From contig JAXMBS010000065.1 of the NCBI GenBank assembly GCA_046349775.1, positions 1 through 31,899 of the forward strand: 31,899 bases of DNA, given 5' to 3'. This DNA comes from JAEUIG01 sp046349775. GTDB lineage: Bacteria; Planctomycetota; Planctomycetia; Planctomycetales; Planctomycetaceae. The notes below the pieces were generated by a model. It worked only from the letters and a program-made list of their open reading frames with translations, did no database searches and had not been told where the DNA came from. Shown here in pieces: positions 17,905 through 27,514 of the stretch (its first letter is position 1; the number at the start of each line of letters is the position of its first letter). Position numbers and translations under genes: made by a program.

Positions 17905-18924
17905 ATGCACAGACGCGCCAGGCAGGGCTTTACGTTGCTTGAGCTGCTGGTGGTGATCTTCATCCTCGGGGTTCTCGCCGCCCTCCTGCTGCCGGCCGTC
18001 CAGGCCGCGCGCGGCTCCGCCCGCACGACCCAGTGCCGGAACAACATGCGGCAGGTGGGCCTGGCAATGCACAACTATCACGACGCGCATCGCGTCCTGC
18101 CGCCCGGGATGTTCAACTACCTCGGGAACGACATCGACAGCGTGACGCAGCCGGACGGGTCCGTTGGCCCCAAGGGGCCGGCACGCAGTTGCTGGATGCA
18201 ACAGATACTGCCGTACGTGGACCAGCAGAACCTGTACAACGCAATGCCGTTTGACTCGAACACCCAGGCGTACATGTGGGGCCGGACGTTCGGGACGCCG
18301 ATCTGGACGATCGTGCCGGTGCTCATGTGTCCGTCAGATCCTGCGAGTCCCAAGAACGTCACCGACATGGGGACCGGTCCAGAGGACTCGGAGGGCTTTC
18401 ACGGCAACATGGTCGTGTGTGCTGCATCCACGGCCTTCGGCATCTCCGACCACGTCAGCATTGACGGCACCCCCACCGGCGACAAACTCGACGGGATGTT
18501 CTACGCCCTGTCCAGCACAACGTTTTCCGACGTCACGGACGGACTTTCGAATACCGTCATGGGTTCAGAACTGATCCTGACGCAGGATCTGCACGGCCCA
18601 AAGTCGGCACAGGGGAATGGATACCGCGACAATCGCGGAAGGTATTACAACTGTCACCGTGGGGTGGCGCTGTTCAGCACGCTCTACCCGCCGAACACCG
18701 CCGTCCCGGACGACGTGGACTACTGCCTTCCCAACCCGATGGCTCCCTGCCGGCAGTCGTTCGTCGGCGACAACAAAGTGCAGTACGCCCGCAGCTACCA
18801 TCCCGGTGGCGTCAACGTCGTCATGGGTGACGGGTCACTCAGGTTCATCTCTGACAACATTTCGACGGAGACTTTTCGTGCCCTGGGGTCGCGTGCGGCA
18901 GGCGAGAAGATCGGCGAGTTCTGA
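17905..18924 (+). CDS. DUF1559 prepilin-like protein
   Basis: A 339-residue member of the planctomycete DUF1559 (SBP_bac_10-like) family. The N-terminus is a type IV prepilin/pseudopilin leader: basic residues, then GFTLLELLVVIFILGVLAALLLPAVQ, cleaved before Phe by a prepilin peptidase, followed by the conserved AARxxARxxQCxNNxxQxGLAxHNY block. The globular part has VLPPGMF, a VLMCPSDP motif and the typical ending GGVNVVMGDGSLRFISDNI. These proteins are presumed cell-surface pseudopilins and no substrate is known. The start is fixed by the short basic leader before GFTLLE. It is followed after 43 bases by a GYF_2 membrane protein, possibly in the same transcript. Confidence 0.95.
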   Translation: MHRRARQGFTLLELLVVIFILGVLAALLLPAVQAARGSARTTQCRNNMRQVGLAMHNYHDAHRVLPPGMFNYLGNDIDSVTQPDGSVGPKGPARSCWMQQILPYVDQQNLYNAMPFDSNTQAYMWGRTFGTPIWTIVPVLMCPSDPASPKNVTDMGTGPEDSEGFHGNMVVCAASTAFGISDHVSIDGTPTGDKLDGMFYALSSTTFSDVTDGLSNTVMGSELILTQDLHGPKSAQGNGYRDNRGRYYNCHRGVALFSTLYPPNTAVPDDVDYCLPNPMAPCRQSFVGDNKVQYARSYHPGGVNVVMGDGSLRFISDNISTETFRALGSRAAGEKIGEF

Positions 18925-18967
18925 ACGCTTCCACCCGTGACGTTGGATTGTCGACCCGGGGCCGGCC

Positions 18968-19972
18968 ATGCCCGAACAATGGTACTGGAAGCATCGCGGC
19001 GATTTGCTCGGTCCCCTGGACACCGACGTCCTGGCGGATCTCATCCGCAAGCGTCGCATCTCTGACCGCGATCAGATCCGCCTGGCGACCAACGACCAGT
19101 GGATGAGCGGCGCCGAGGTCAAGGCCCTCTTCGCCCAGGGACAGCACAACACGTCCGAAGCCGCCGCCGCATTGCTGAACCGCGCGATCCGTCCCCAACT
19201 CGCCCGCGACGCCGAGCCTGGCGCCGGCCCCGGCGCACTCGATGCAGCGGCGACGGGCGTTAAAGCCGGTTTGCAGCGCGTGCTGGGGCGCGGGATGGGC
19301 AGCATCGGCGGTCCGATCTCCCACCTGGGTTCGCAGGCACTGTCGCGCGCGCTGGAAGGAGGCGAACTGCTCTTTAAGCTGCTGATGAATCGCCTGGTGA
19401 TCCTGGCGGTCGCCATCGCATTCAACGTGATCGTCTTTGTGCAGCACAGGCAAGGGAGCGATACCCGCAATCGTACGGTGCTGACTGACCTGACGGCAGC
19501 CTGGGTCCAGTGGCAGTCGCTCAGCACTGATGACGCGAAATCCGCTGCCAGGGTCGCGCTTCAGGACGCGACCCTCCGCCGCTGGGACGCGACGCTGCAG
19601 TCGCTGACCAGCGATGCGAAGCGCGAGGCGCTGCCGTCCTCAAATCCGTTTGCAGACTCGCAACGTCAAAAGTCCATCGCCGCCGCGCGGCGGTCGCTCA
19701 TCCAGGCGATTCAGGAGTTTCAACTGGTCATCCGCGCTCCCGCCGACGCCCCGAGATCGACGGCCGACTTTGAGACGTTTCTGCAGTCGGCACGCTCGGT
19801 GACGGACAACGACTACAAGTACTACACTCCCAAGTGGACACCCCAAACCGCCGAACATTTCCAGTCCGAGATTGCCGCGGCGCTGGATCCGTGGATTGCA
19901 GCCGTCATTGCGCTCGACGCCGGGCTCGTCGTCGTCATCTTGTGGACCCGGATTCGCAGCATCCGGCGGTGA
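18968..19972 (+). CDS. GYF_2-domain membrane protein
   Basis: A 334-residue protein with an N-terminal GYF_2-type domain (residues about 4-50: WYWKHRGDLLGPLDTDVLADLI ... W), a module thought to bind proline-rich peptides, facing the cytoplasm. A Gly/Ala-rich linker leads to a transmembrane helix at about 140-158 (LVILAVAIAFNVIVFV). A helical region without a known motif (160-305) is followed by a second transmembrane helix near the C-terminus (WIAAVIALDAGLVVVILW). It lies 43 bases after a DUF1559 gene on the same strand. Planctomycetes often combine GYF_2 with membrane segments. Its partner is unknown. Confidence 0.8.
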   Translation: MPEQWYWKHRGDLLGPLDTDVLADLIRKRRISDRDQIRLATNDQWMSGAEVKALFAQGQHNTSEAAAALLNRAIRPQLARDAEPGAGPGALDAAATGVKAGLQRVLGRGMGSIGGPISHLGSQALSRALEGGELLFKLLMNRLVILAVAIAFNVIVFVQHRQGSDTRNRTVLTDLTAAWVQWQSLSTDDAKSAARVALQDATLRRWDATLQSLTSDAKREALPSSNPFADSQRQKSIAAARRSLIQAIQEFQLVIRAPADAPRSTADFETFLQSARSVTDNDYKYYTPKWTPQTAEHFQSEIAAALDPWIAAVIALDAGLVVVILWTRIRSIRR

Positions 19973-20055
19973 GGCTTTGTCGATTAGCGACCAAGCGCGG
20001 ATTGTCCGGGTGATTGAGTATGATCTCGCCCTGACAAACGAATTGCTCACGCGAG

Positions 20056-21954
20056 ATGAGTCTCGACATGTCCCGACGCCTGCCGGTCTTGTTCGTCTAC
20101 ATGGTCGCGGTCTTCCAGGTTGCGGCAGCAGAGCCGGCCCCCTTCACGGTTGACGTCGATGTGATGGTCCCGATGCGCGACGGAGTGAAGCTGGCGACCG
20201 ACGTTTACCGTCCGGTGCGCGATGGTCGTCGTGCCGATGATCGCCGGCCGGTCATCCTGATCCGCACTCCGTACGGCAAGGGGAACGGCGAGAGTGCCGA
20301 GGGGAAATACTTCGCAGCGCACGGCTATGTGGTCGTCTTGCAGGACACGCGCGGACGGTATCGGTCGGAAGGCATCTGGCATTTCCTGACGGACGACGGA
20401 CAAGACGGCTACGACTGTGCCGACTGGATCGTCGCCCAACCCTGGTCGAACGGGCGGATCGGCATGATGGGCACCTCCTACGTGGGCGGCACACAGCATG
20501 CGCTGGCCATGTCCGGTTCGCCCAATCTGGCGACCGTCATTCCGGTGGATGCGGTGTCCAACATGGGTCGGCAAAGCATGCGCAACGCCGGCGCCTTCGA
20601 ACTGCGATTCTGGAACTGGATCGTCTCGCACAGCGGAGAGGGGAGCCGCCAGGTCCGCGATCCGGGGGCGGCCGCCGTGCTGGCCGAAATGGCGGCCCAT
20701 CGCCTCGACTACCTGAAGCTGTTGCCGCCGCGTCGCGGGACGACACCGCTCAAGCTCGTACCGGAATATGAGGACTGGCTCGTCGAAGCCATGCGGCACG
20801 GTGCGGATGACGAATTCTGGGACCAGAACAACATCGTCGGTCATCCGGAGCGCTATCGCGACATTCCGGTGTATCTCGTCGGCGGCTGGTACGACTTCGT
20901 GGGCTGGAATACGACTGCCAACTTCAGCGCTGACGAAGCAATTGCAGAGCGACGTGTATCTGATCATGGGACCGTGGATCCACGGAGCAGGGGAGCCAAT
21001 GCACGGGCAGGTCACGTTCGGGTGCGACGCAGCGATTCCGGATCCGCTGGCTCATGCCGTGTGGTTCGATCGCTATCTGCAGGATCATGCGGATGACGAA
21101 GTCGCTGCGGCGACAGCCTTTGCGAGCCGATCCGTTCAAGCAAGGCGTCCGCATCTTCGCGGATGGGGACTGGCGACGGAAAGAAGGACGGCGAGGGCGT
21201 CTGGAACCACGGCGGCTACTGGCGAGACGAACAGGAGTGGCCACCGCGCGGGCGGTTCCGACCAGGCATTACCTGGCGGCCGGCGGCCGACTGAGTCTCG
21301 ACTCACCTCAATCGGATTCCGCGAAGGACGGCGCCACGTCGTTCACGTTCGATCCGCACGATCCGGTGCCGACAATCGGCGGCAACATCTCGTCCGGAAA
21401 TGGCATCCTGCTGCAGGGGGCGTGGGACCAGCGCGGCGGCCCGCACGTGTGGAACTGGACGCAGCCGATTCCGCTGTCCGCGCGTAACGACGTGGTCGTG
21501 TTTCAGACGGAGCCGCTGTCCGGCGACATCGAGGTAACGGGCGAGATCGAGGTTCGACTGTGGATTTCCTCGACGGCCGCAGACACCGACTTCACGGCCA
21601 AGCTGATCGACGTTTATCCGCCGTCCGCGGACCTCCCCGGTGGCTTTGATCTCAATATCGGCGACGAATTTGCTCGGCAAGGTTCCGCGAATCGCTGCAG
21701 AGCGAACAGCTGATGACGCCGGGGCAGGTATATCCGCTGACAGTCAAGCTGTATCCGACGTCCAACGTGTTCAAGCGCGGACACCGGGTGCGTGTCGATA
21801 TTTCCAGCAGCAATTTCCCGCGGTTCGATGTGAATCCGAATACGGCGAGCCGCTGGGGGTACGCTACAAGGAGACGTGCGTCAACACGATTTACCACAAT
21901 CTCGAGCGCCCGTCGCACATCGTGCTGCCGCTCGTTCCGTCGGGATCGCGATAG
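20056..21954 (+). pseudogene. CocE/NonD-type hydrolase, frame broken at about six points
   Basis: Joined across frames this is a full-length X-Pro dipeptidyl-peptidase/cocaine-esterase family hydrolase of about 630 residues with a signal peptide (LPVLFVYMVAVFQVAAAEP). The alpha/beta-hydrolase half holds VMVPMRDGVKLATDVYRP, LIRTPYGKG, the nucleophile Ser in GMMGTSYVGG and the VGGWYD motif. The C-terminal jelly-roll domain holds NGILLQGAWDQRGGPH, TEPLSGDIEVTGEIEV, DTDFTAKLIDVYPP and FPRFDVNPNT. It hydrolyses esters or amides in the envelope or outside (family inference). The frame changes near 20930, 21115, 21160, 21250, 21680 and 21844. The last is explained by one missing G in a GGG run. The protein text is otherwise conserved, so it is probably intact in the organism. 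The start could be 20056 or 20068. Confidence 0.85.
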
Positions 21955-21977
21955 CACTGGGCGCTGGCCCGCGTCGG

Positions 21978-24014
21978 CTATTCGGCCGGCGGCGAGACCG
22001 TCAGCTTCTCGCGCGGGTAGTACAGAATCGCGCCCAGTTCTTCGCCGATCAGCACATCGTCGACGCCGCGGCCGATGTCGAAGAACGCCGGTGAGACCAG
22101 GTGGATCCCCAGTGAAATCCGCTCTCCCTCGAACTCGATCAGCCGCGCGTACTCAAACACCGGCTGCGCGTTCGTGCCGGCATTGCGGAAGTACAGCAGT
22201 GACGCTGCCCGCGCCGGCCCGTACGCGCTCGGGTAGTAAGTCTTCTGCGAAGCCGGGAACGACTGCCCGCGCGATGCGCCGATCATCAGGTCGATCGTCC
22301 CGTCTCCGTCCCAGTCGTACGGCACGATGTCGCCGCGACCGGTCTGCCCGGCAAACTCGTCGACGTTCGCCGTGATGGGCGAGCCATCCTGCAATTTCAG
22401 CAATTCGCCGCGCTCGACATTCTCATCGTCGATCCGCCAGAACATCCGCAGGAGGTTCTGTTCGTCGAGGGCGATCATGCACAGCCGCCCCCCCAGCCCC
22501 CAGTCGGTGATCCCCGGCTGGCTCCGCCAGGCGAGCTGCAACTGCAGGCTGTCACAATACAGCAGCCGCGGTTCGGCAAAGGCGATCCCCTCGTCGCACG
22601 GGCGCTGCAGCAGCACCTGGTAGTCGGCCGTGATGCTGTTGAGGACGACGTCGAGCAGACCGTCGCCGTTCCAGTCGCACACCGTCGGACAGGTGTAGCC
22701 CCACATCGCCTCCTGCGGTCCCTGCACCGATCCGCTATAGCCGGCCTTGATGTCCAGCGGCTTCCCGCCGACGGGGGGCGCCACCGGCAGGTCGAACGCC
22801 GCTGCTTGCGGCGTCCCGATATTCCGCAGGAACAGCAGATGCCCGGAGTCGTTGCCGACCATCAGGTCGACGAGTCCGTCGCGGTCCATATCACCCGGAC
22901 TGATCACGCAAAGAGGACCGAGCGCGAGGTGCACTTTCTCTGCCAGCAGAGGCGCTGGACCGTGATAGATTGGCGCGCCGGACTTCGTCCATTCTCCGCC
23001 GAACTTGTAGAACCAGGCGCGGCCGGTGTCGGTGACGATCAGGTTGGAGAGACCGGTGTCGCGATCGGGAACGGCGCGCATTCCCCCGCGGATGACGGGA
23101 TGCCGCAGCGCGACGTGCTGCGGAGAATTCAGAAACTGCATTGGTCCCGGCTTGCCGGTTTCCGGATCCAGCGGAAAGTACCGCATCGTGGAGAGCTGAT
23201 CGGAGACGGCGAGGCCCGGGGGATGATCGGTCCCGTGGTCGAGGACGGCCATACCGCTGACGCTGAACAGGAACTCTCCCGGACCGTCGCTGGCTCGGGC
23301 GAACTGTTCGACTTTTTCCAGACGGACTGAATCGAAGCAGACGTGGTAGAGCCACAATCGCGGGATGTTGCCCCTCCAGAAGCCGGCGCCGTCGTACGGC
23401 AGGTACGTTGCGGCGTGATGGTTGGGATCGTTTCGCAGCGCATTGCCATCGGGCAGGGCAAAATAGACGTGCAGCCGCTGGCTGGCGTCGAGCCAGCCGA
23501 CGATTTCGGTCGCCATGCCGTGCGGCAGATCGAGTTCGGGAGACGTCGCGACGGTCGCGAACATCCGGCTGCCGCGATCAAAAGTCGCGAGCTGGAGCTG
23601 GCGACCGGCTGCGCGCAGGCCGTAAATGATACCGTCGCCGGCTGTGAGCACGCAGTGGAGATCGATTTCGCCATGCAGCGCAGCTTCCGCGCCGTAGTAC
23701 GGCTGACCGTCCGCGTCGAAGCCGAGGAACGGGAACAGCCGTCCGTTGTCGAGAAACAGGTCATAGGGACCGTTCCCGAAGACATCGGCAGTACCCAGCG
23801 CTGACATCGTCAGGTGCGCGATCTGGCCGATCTGGCCGTAATGACGGGTGGGCGACACCGCCACCGGGCGACCTGGGCTAAAGATCTGCTCGCCCGGCGG
23901 CAAAAGGCGATGTTGCTCGCCCCGTGTGAGTTCGCGTGTCGGCGGTTGCTGGGCGGACGTCGTTGCCGGCAGCATCCCCAGGAAGATGAAGCCGGCCAGC
24001 AGGCCTCTGTTCAT
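21978..24014 (-). CDS. Secreted FG-GAP/VCBS-repeat protein
   Basis: A 678-residue protein starting at the ATG at 24014. The frame is open to 24041, but the signal peptide MNRGLLAGFIFLGMLPATTS begins here. Calcium-binding-type VCBS/FG-GAP motifs are seen at about residues 373 (DMDRDGLVDLMVG), 446 (DWNGDGLLDVVLN) and 566 (DWDGDGTIDLMIG), with a weaker one near DVFGNGPYDLFLD, so it is a beta-propeller-like extracellular protein. No enzyme domain is apparent. It converges on the CocE gene with 23 bases between stops and lies 48 bases downstream of a small lipoprotein gene on the same strand, possibly in one operon. Confidence 0.85.
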   Translation of the reverse strand: MNRGLLAGFIFLGMLPATTSAQQPPTRELTRGEQHRLLPPGEQIFSPGRPVAVSPTRHYGQIGQIAHLTMSALGTADVFGNGPYDLFLDNGRLFPFLGFDADGQPYYGAEAALHGEIDLHCVLTAGDGIIYGLRAAGRQLQLATFDRGSRMFATVATSPELDLPHGMATEIVGWLDASQRLHVYFALPDGNALRNDPNHHAATYLPYDGAGFWRGNIPRLWLYHVCFDSVRLEKVEQFARASDGPGEFLFSVSGMAVLDHGTDHPPGLAVSDQLSTMRYFPLDPETGKPGPMQFLNSPQHVALRHPVIRGGMRAVPDRDTGLSNLIVTDTGRAWFYKFGGEWTKSGAPIYHGPAPLLAEKVHLALGPLCVISPGDMDRDGLVDLMVGNDSGHLLFLRNIGTPQAAAFDLPVAPPVGGKPLDIKAGYSGSVQGPQEAMWGYTCPTVCDWNGDGLLDVVLNSITADYQVLLQRPCDEGIAFAEPRLLYCDSLQLQLAWRSQPGITDWGLGGRLCMIALDEQNLLRMFWRIDDENVERGELLKLQDGSPITANVDEFAGQTGRGDIVPYDWDGDGTIDLMIGASRGQSFPASQKTYYPSAYGPARAASLLYFRNAGTNAQPVFEYARLIEFEGERISLGIHLVSPAFFDIGRGVDDVLIGEELGAILYYPREKLTVSPPAE

Positions 24015-24062
24015 CGCGGCACTCTCTACAGCCCGGCGCACGGCAGCGCATGAGTTGCGGAA

Positions 24063-24485
24063 CTACTTCGATTCCAGCGGAAAGTCGATGACGTTTTCGC
24101 CTTCCTTCACTTCAGCAGTCAGCGTGGTCTTGGCGTTGTATTTCGCCGGGATCGGTTCCTTGGGGGCTTTACCGGTATTGATCTGCTGTTCGGCAATTTC
24201 GTCCTCGTGGTACGTCATAATGACGACCTTGTGCGAGCCGAGATTGGCGCCGTCGGCGTCCTCGGTGAACTTCAGCTCATAGTGGCCGTTCTCATCGGTG
24301 TGCCCTAACGCCGTTCGGCCGGTCGTCGGATTAAACATCACCCATACGTTTGGCAGCGGCTGGCCGTCCATTGTGACCGTCCCGGTTACAGTGCCAAGCT
24401 TGGGCTTGTCGTCCACTCCGCCGCAGCCTGCCAAAAGACACAGGGCCAGCACACCGGTCAGAGGGGACTTGCGGAAAGACTCCAT
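24063..24485 (-). CDS. Carboxypeptidase-regulatory-like lipoprotein
   Basis: A 140-residue lipoprotein with a canonical lipobox (LLAGC, Cys21). The mature part is one transthyretin-like/carboxypeptidase-regulatory beta-sandwich: GTVTGTVTMDGQPLPNVWVMF, then a TDENGHYELKF strand pair and the ending AEVKEGENVIDFPLE. In planctomycetes such lipoproteins very often sit next to DUF1559 genes, as here (DUF1559 upstream on the same strand). A purine-rich AAGAAGG lies about 9 bases before the ATG at 24485. It has no known enzymatic role and probably acts as an envelope adhesion or scaffold module. Confidence 0.9.
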   Translation of the reverse strand: MESFRKSPLTGVLALCLLAGCGGVDDKPKLGTVTGTVTMDGQPLPNVWVMFNPTTGRTALGHTDENGHYELKFTEDADGANLGSHKVVIMTYHEDEIAEQQINTGKAPKEPIPAKYNAKTTLTAEVKEGENVIDFPLESK

Positions 24486-24836
24486 GAACGGGGCCTTCTT
24501 TCTCGAGCCTTCGATGAAGCGGTTTCAAATCTTCAAATTCAGCGTGACGGGGGTGGGATCTCGACCCCTCGGTCGAGCTGCGATGATCAAGGGGCTTGCC
24601 TGTTGGTTCGGTCCGGCCGGCGCCTTGCCCTCCCGGTTTGACCGGGGATCGAACAGTCCGTCGTTCCTGAGCCGGGGCTGGGGACGCCGGCCCTGACCAT
24701 CACCGGTGACGTCCAACCGAAGGCGGCACGTTCTCGATTTCTGTGCCGATAACGCTCCTTTGCAGCACTTCGTCAAACGGCAAAATCAAGCGCGCCGGGA
24801 AGGCTGGACCCGCTGTCGTTCGTGAACAGACAGAAA
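24486..24836 (-). other. Leader/intergenic region with two small hairpins
   Basis: No gene is recognised between the DUF1559 terminator and the lipoprotein gene. Two perfect short hairpins lie at 24560-24577 (7-bp stem CTCGACC/GGTCGAG, 4-base loop) and 24632-24646 (6-bp stem CCCGGT/ACCGGG, 3-base loop). They may belong to a long 5' leader of the lipoprotein gene. I see no convincing -35/-10 pair and no known riboswitch fold. Confidence 0.45.
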
Positions 24837-24866
24837 AGAGACCGCCTTCGCGCGAAGGCGGTCTCT
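24837..24866 (-). terminator. Intrinsic terminator of the DUF1559 gene
   Basis: A perfect inverted repeat (AGAGACCGCCTTCGC / GCGAAGGCGGTCTCT) starts 14 bases after the DUF1559 stop. On the minus strand it is followed by a T-rich run (TCTTTTCTGT), giving a classic rho-independent terminator. It would limit read-through from DUF1559 into the lipoprotein gene. Confidence 0.9.
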
Positions 24867-24879
24867 GCCGGGTTCTCGC

Positions 24880-25887
24880 TTACAAGCCGACGCCCGTATC
24901 AACGACCTGGCTGTCGTTGATCGTCCCCAGCCGCGAAATCGTCTCCTGATTGGCATTCTGGCTGATAAACCGGACCGCGCCATCGGAAAGCAGGAAGAAC
25001 GCGCCTCCGACGTGCTGGCTGGCGAAGGCGTTGAACGAGCCACCGTTGACGGCAAAAGTGCCGGTGGCCTGCAACTGCCGGACCACGCACGCGGTCTGAT
25101 CATCGGCCACCATGCCGAACCAGCGACCGGGACGACGCTCGCCTCCGACTCCGGTTGTCCAGGTGGCGTAGTTCGCGTCGTTGTCCTTGCGGTACGCCTC
25201 GCCGATCAGGAACGTGTTGCTGGTGCCGTCCGTCTCGTCCCGGATCTTCACAGGCGCGAACTTCGAGCCGTCACCAAATGCGCCGCGGAATCCCACCGAA
25301 TACAGAGCCGGGTTCAGGGTGCCGATAGCGGTGAGCGTTCCCGTAAAATCGATGCCACATACTGCCACGTAGTTCGAGTTCGCATGACGCCCGGTGGCGG
25401 TATTGACGTCGAAGAACAGCGGATCGTCGGTCGCGGTGGGACACTTGAAAATCGGCAGGACATATTGCGTGCTGGCCGGATTGCCAACGGCCAGATTGTC
25501 GGTGGGAGGCGCCGGAGGATCGCACACGAGCTGGGTGGTGTTGACGTTCATGGCGTTGTAGACGTTCGCCTGGTCCATGAACGGCAGAATGAACGTTCCC
25601 CAGCCCCAGCCTTGAGCCACAATCCCAGTCGCGGGATTCACCTGGTTGCGGATCATCGCACAATTCGTGGTCGTTCCCATATACCCTGGCGGGAAGGTAT
25701 TGAACGAACTCTCATAATTGTGCAGGGCCAATCCCATCTGCTTCAGATTGTTGCGGCACTGCGTGCGCCGCGCCGCCTCGCGCGCCTGCTGCACGGCCGG
25801 CAGCAGCAGCGCAATGAGCACCGCAATGATGGCAATAACGACCAGCAGTTCGATCAACGTAAAACCAGACCTCTGTCGCTTGGACAT
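24880..25887 (-). CDS. DUF1559 prepilin-like protein
   Basis: A 335-residue DUF1559 protein. The frame is open to 25989, but the ATG at 25887 gives the expected short basic leader (MSKRQRSGFTLIELLVVIAI) with GAGGCG upstream. The pseudopilin helix is followed by AAVQQAREAARRTQCRNNLKQMGLALHNY, FPPGYMG, a PIFKCPTATD motif and the characteristic end HVGGAFFLLSDGAVRFISQN. It is presumably processed by a prepilin peptidase and displayed at the cell surface. It has its own sigma70-like promoter (26000-26027) and an intrinsic terminator (24837-24866), so it is probably transcribed as a single unit, which suits a highly expressed product (inference). Confidence 0.96.
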   Translation of the reverse strand: MSKRQRSGFTLIELLVVIAIIAVLIALLLPAVQQAREAARRTQCRNNLKQMGLALHNYESSFNTFPPGYMGTTTNCAMIRNQVNPATGIVAQGWGWGTFILPFMDQANVYNAMNVNTTQLVCDPPAPPTDNLAVGNPASTQYVLPIFKCPTATDDPLFFDVNTATGRHANSNYVAVCGIDFTGTLTAIGTLNPALYSVGFRGAFGDGSKFAPVKIRDETDGTSNTFLIGEAYRKDNDANYATWTTGVGGERRPGRWFGMVADDQTACVVRQLQATGTFAVNGGSFNAFASQHVGGAFFLLSDGAVRFISQNANQETISRLGTINDSQVVDTGVGL

Positions 25888-26212
25888 GGCAAACGCCTCG
25901 GAACAGGAGATGAGGAGAAAACGATCGGAAACTTGAGAAGATCGCTGAGAACTGCGCAGAGAGTCGCGCAGCCCCCGACAGTTAAGCAATTGTTAATGCA
26001 TTAAAGCCGGAATTCGATGAATGTCAATCATCGAGTGAGCGCCGGCGGCCGGGATTTCAACAAGACACCCGGCGCGGCAGTTCAAGTTTACGGGCTTCCC
26101 GCCGGAGCGATCTCTGGGCTCGCGACGCACTGGTCGATCACATCCTGCACTCGACGCCCGCCCGGCGTGCAGCCATCATGCCGCAGCGGCAATCACGTCC
26201 CAGAGGAGTGCG
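25888..26212. other. Divergent intergenic region between DUF1559 and MFS genes
   Basis: About 325 bases without a gene. It holds the DUF1559 promoter (26000-26027), an AT-rich stretch just after it and a 5' leader of roughly 105 bases. The part from 26030 to 26212 should contain the promoter of the rightward transporter gene, but no clear consensus is seen there. Confidence 0.6.
26000..26027 (-). promoter_or_regulatory. Sigma70-type promoter for the DUF1559 gene
   Basis: On the minus strand a perfect -35 TTGACA (26027-26022) is separated by 16 bases from TTTAAT (26005-26000), which matches the -10 consensus at 5 of 6 positions. The region is AT-rich compared with the rest of the window. Transcription would begin near 25993, about 105 bases before the ATG at 25887. 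Confidence 0.7.
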
Positions 26213-27385
26213 ATGTTGCGCCGGCTGCTGTTCCTGAATTGCGTCCTCACCGACTTCGCCGGGTTCATCGTGATTTTCGCCGTTTCCCGCCGGCTGGCGG
26301 AACTGGAGTCGTCGCAGTGGTACCTGGGGCTGGTGGGGGCCGGCGTGTCATTGAGTGCCGGCGTGGGGAGTCTGGCAGGGGGCTGGCTGGCGCACCGGTT
26401 TGACGGCCGGACCTGGTTCCTGATCGGCGCCGTGTTGCTGACTTGCAGCACAGGCGCCTGCGGAGTTTCGTCTCCCGGCGATGCCTGGTTTCTCCCGGCG
26501 TACTGGTTGTTGGGAATCGGCATCGGGCTGCTGTATCCCCCGCTTGTGGGCTGGCTGAACCGGGGAGAGACCGGACATGCGCACGTCGCCGGCGTCAGCC
26601 GGACGCTGATCCTGTTCTGTATCTCCTGGAACGTCGGGCTGATGTGCGGGCAGTTGACGGCCGGCTCGCTGTTTTCCTGGGGAGACTGGTGGATTTACGG
26701 CGTTGCGCTGGCAATCGCCATCATCAATATTGTGGTCGCGGCGATCGCCGCGTCTCTGGTACGGCCCTTCAGCCCAGAAAGTGCCGGCGCGACTTCGGTC
26801 GCTGCGGGAGATGCACAACTCGCGGCGTCGTTCAAGCGCCTCAGCTGGATTGCCAATCTCGGAGGGATGTTTGGCGGGAGCATGGTGATCCATCTGCTGC
26901 CGGGGCTGGCAGTCGCGATCGGCATCCCGCCGGACGACCATGGCCGACTGCTCGGCTGCTGGCGGGCGGTCGTGATTGCGACTTATCTGGTGCTGCACGT
27001 CACGCGCTTCTGGCACTATCGAATCGCCGTCGCGCTCGGCTCACAGATGCTGGCCGCCACGGACCTGGTGCTCGTGGCGTCGGCCGATTCGGGGCCATGC
27101 TGCTGGAGTGGATTGTCGCTCCTGGGTCAGCTTGGGGTTCAACCTATTTCTCCGGACTGTTCTACAGCACGCTCGGCCGCACAGCACAGCGCTGCTGGCG
27201 AAGCGGCATTGCAGGGCGACGCTGGCAACGGGGATGGCAATCGGGACGTTCATCAGCGGCGTTCTCGGATCCGCGATCAGCGTGCAGGTGCGCACCTGCT
27301 CGCGGCGGGCGTCCTGCTGCTGCTGTCGACGATTCAGTACGGCTGTGGGTCCGGGCAACCACAATGTCGCAATCCGCTCCGATGA
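26213..27385 (+). CDS. MFS-like transporter, frame disturbed in the last third
   Basis: A polytopic membrane protein of about 390 residues resembling the major facilitator superfamily. Hydrophobic segments begin LLFLNCVLTDFAGFIVIFAV and include GLVGAGVSLSAGVGSLAGGWLAHRFDGR, the place of the MFS loop 2-3 motif, and LLGIGIGLLYPPLVGWL. From about 27090 the family-like text moves between frames (FNYFSGLFYSTL-like, then LLAKRH...ATLATGMAIGTFISGVLGSAISVQ, then LLAAGVLLLLSTIQYG), so at least three indels are present before the stop at 27385. The substrate cannot be told. The ATG at 26213 follows GAGGAGTGCG. It is divergent from DUF1559. Confidence 0.78.
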   Translation: MLRRLLFLNCVLTDFAGFIVIFAVSRRLAELESSQWYLGLVGAGVSLSAGVGSLAGGWLAHRFDGRTWFLIGAVLLTCSTGACGVSSPGDAWFLPAYWLLGIGIGLLYPPLVGWLNRGETGHAHVAGVSRTLILFCISWNVGLMCGQLTAGSLFSWGDWWIYGVALAIAIINIVVAAIAASLVRPFSPESAGATSVAAGDAQLAASFKRLSWIANLGGMFGGSMVIHLLPGLAVAIGIPPDDHGRLLGCWRAVVIATYLVLHVTRFWHYRIAVALGSQMLAATDLVLVASADSGPCCWSGLSLLGQLGVQPISPDCSTARSAAQHSAAGEAALQGDAGNGDGNRDVHQRRSRIRDQRAGAHLLAAGVLLLLSTIQYGCGSGQPQCRNPLR

Positions 27386-27514
27386 AGACCTGCAATCACG
27401 GCCCCGGCCAGGTGATTCGTCGCGCGGCGTCGAACAATCCGCTGCGGTCGCCTGCGGCTCCCCGCTGGACAAGCACTCGATTACAATGGCCGCGTCCTCC
27501 GTCCGGCTGCCGCC

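Noticed and set aside
20926..21954. Programmed frameshifting or several small overlapping genes in the CocE region
   Set aside because: The pieces align in order to one family, shifts go in both directions at about six points, and no slippery site/pseudoknot pattern is shared. Indel errors explain it better.
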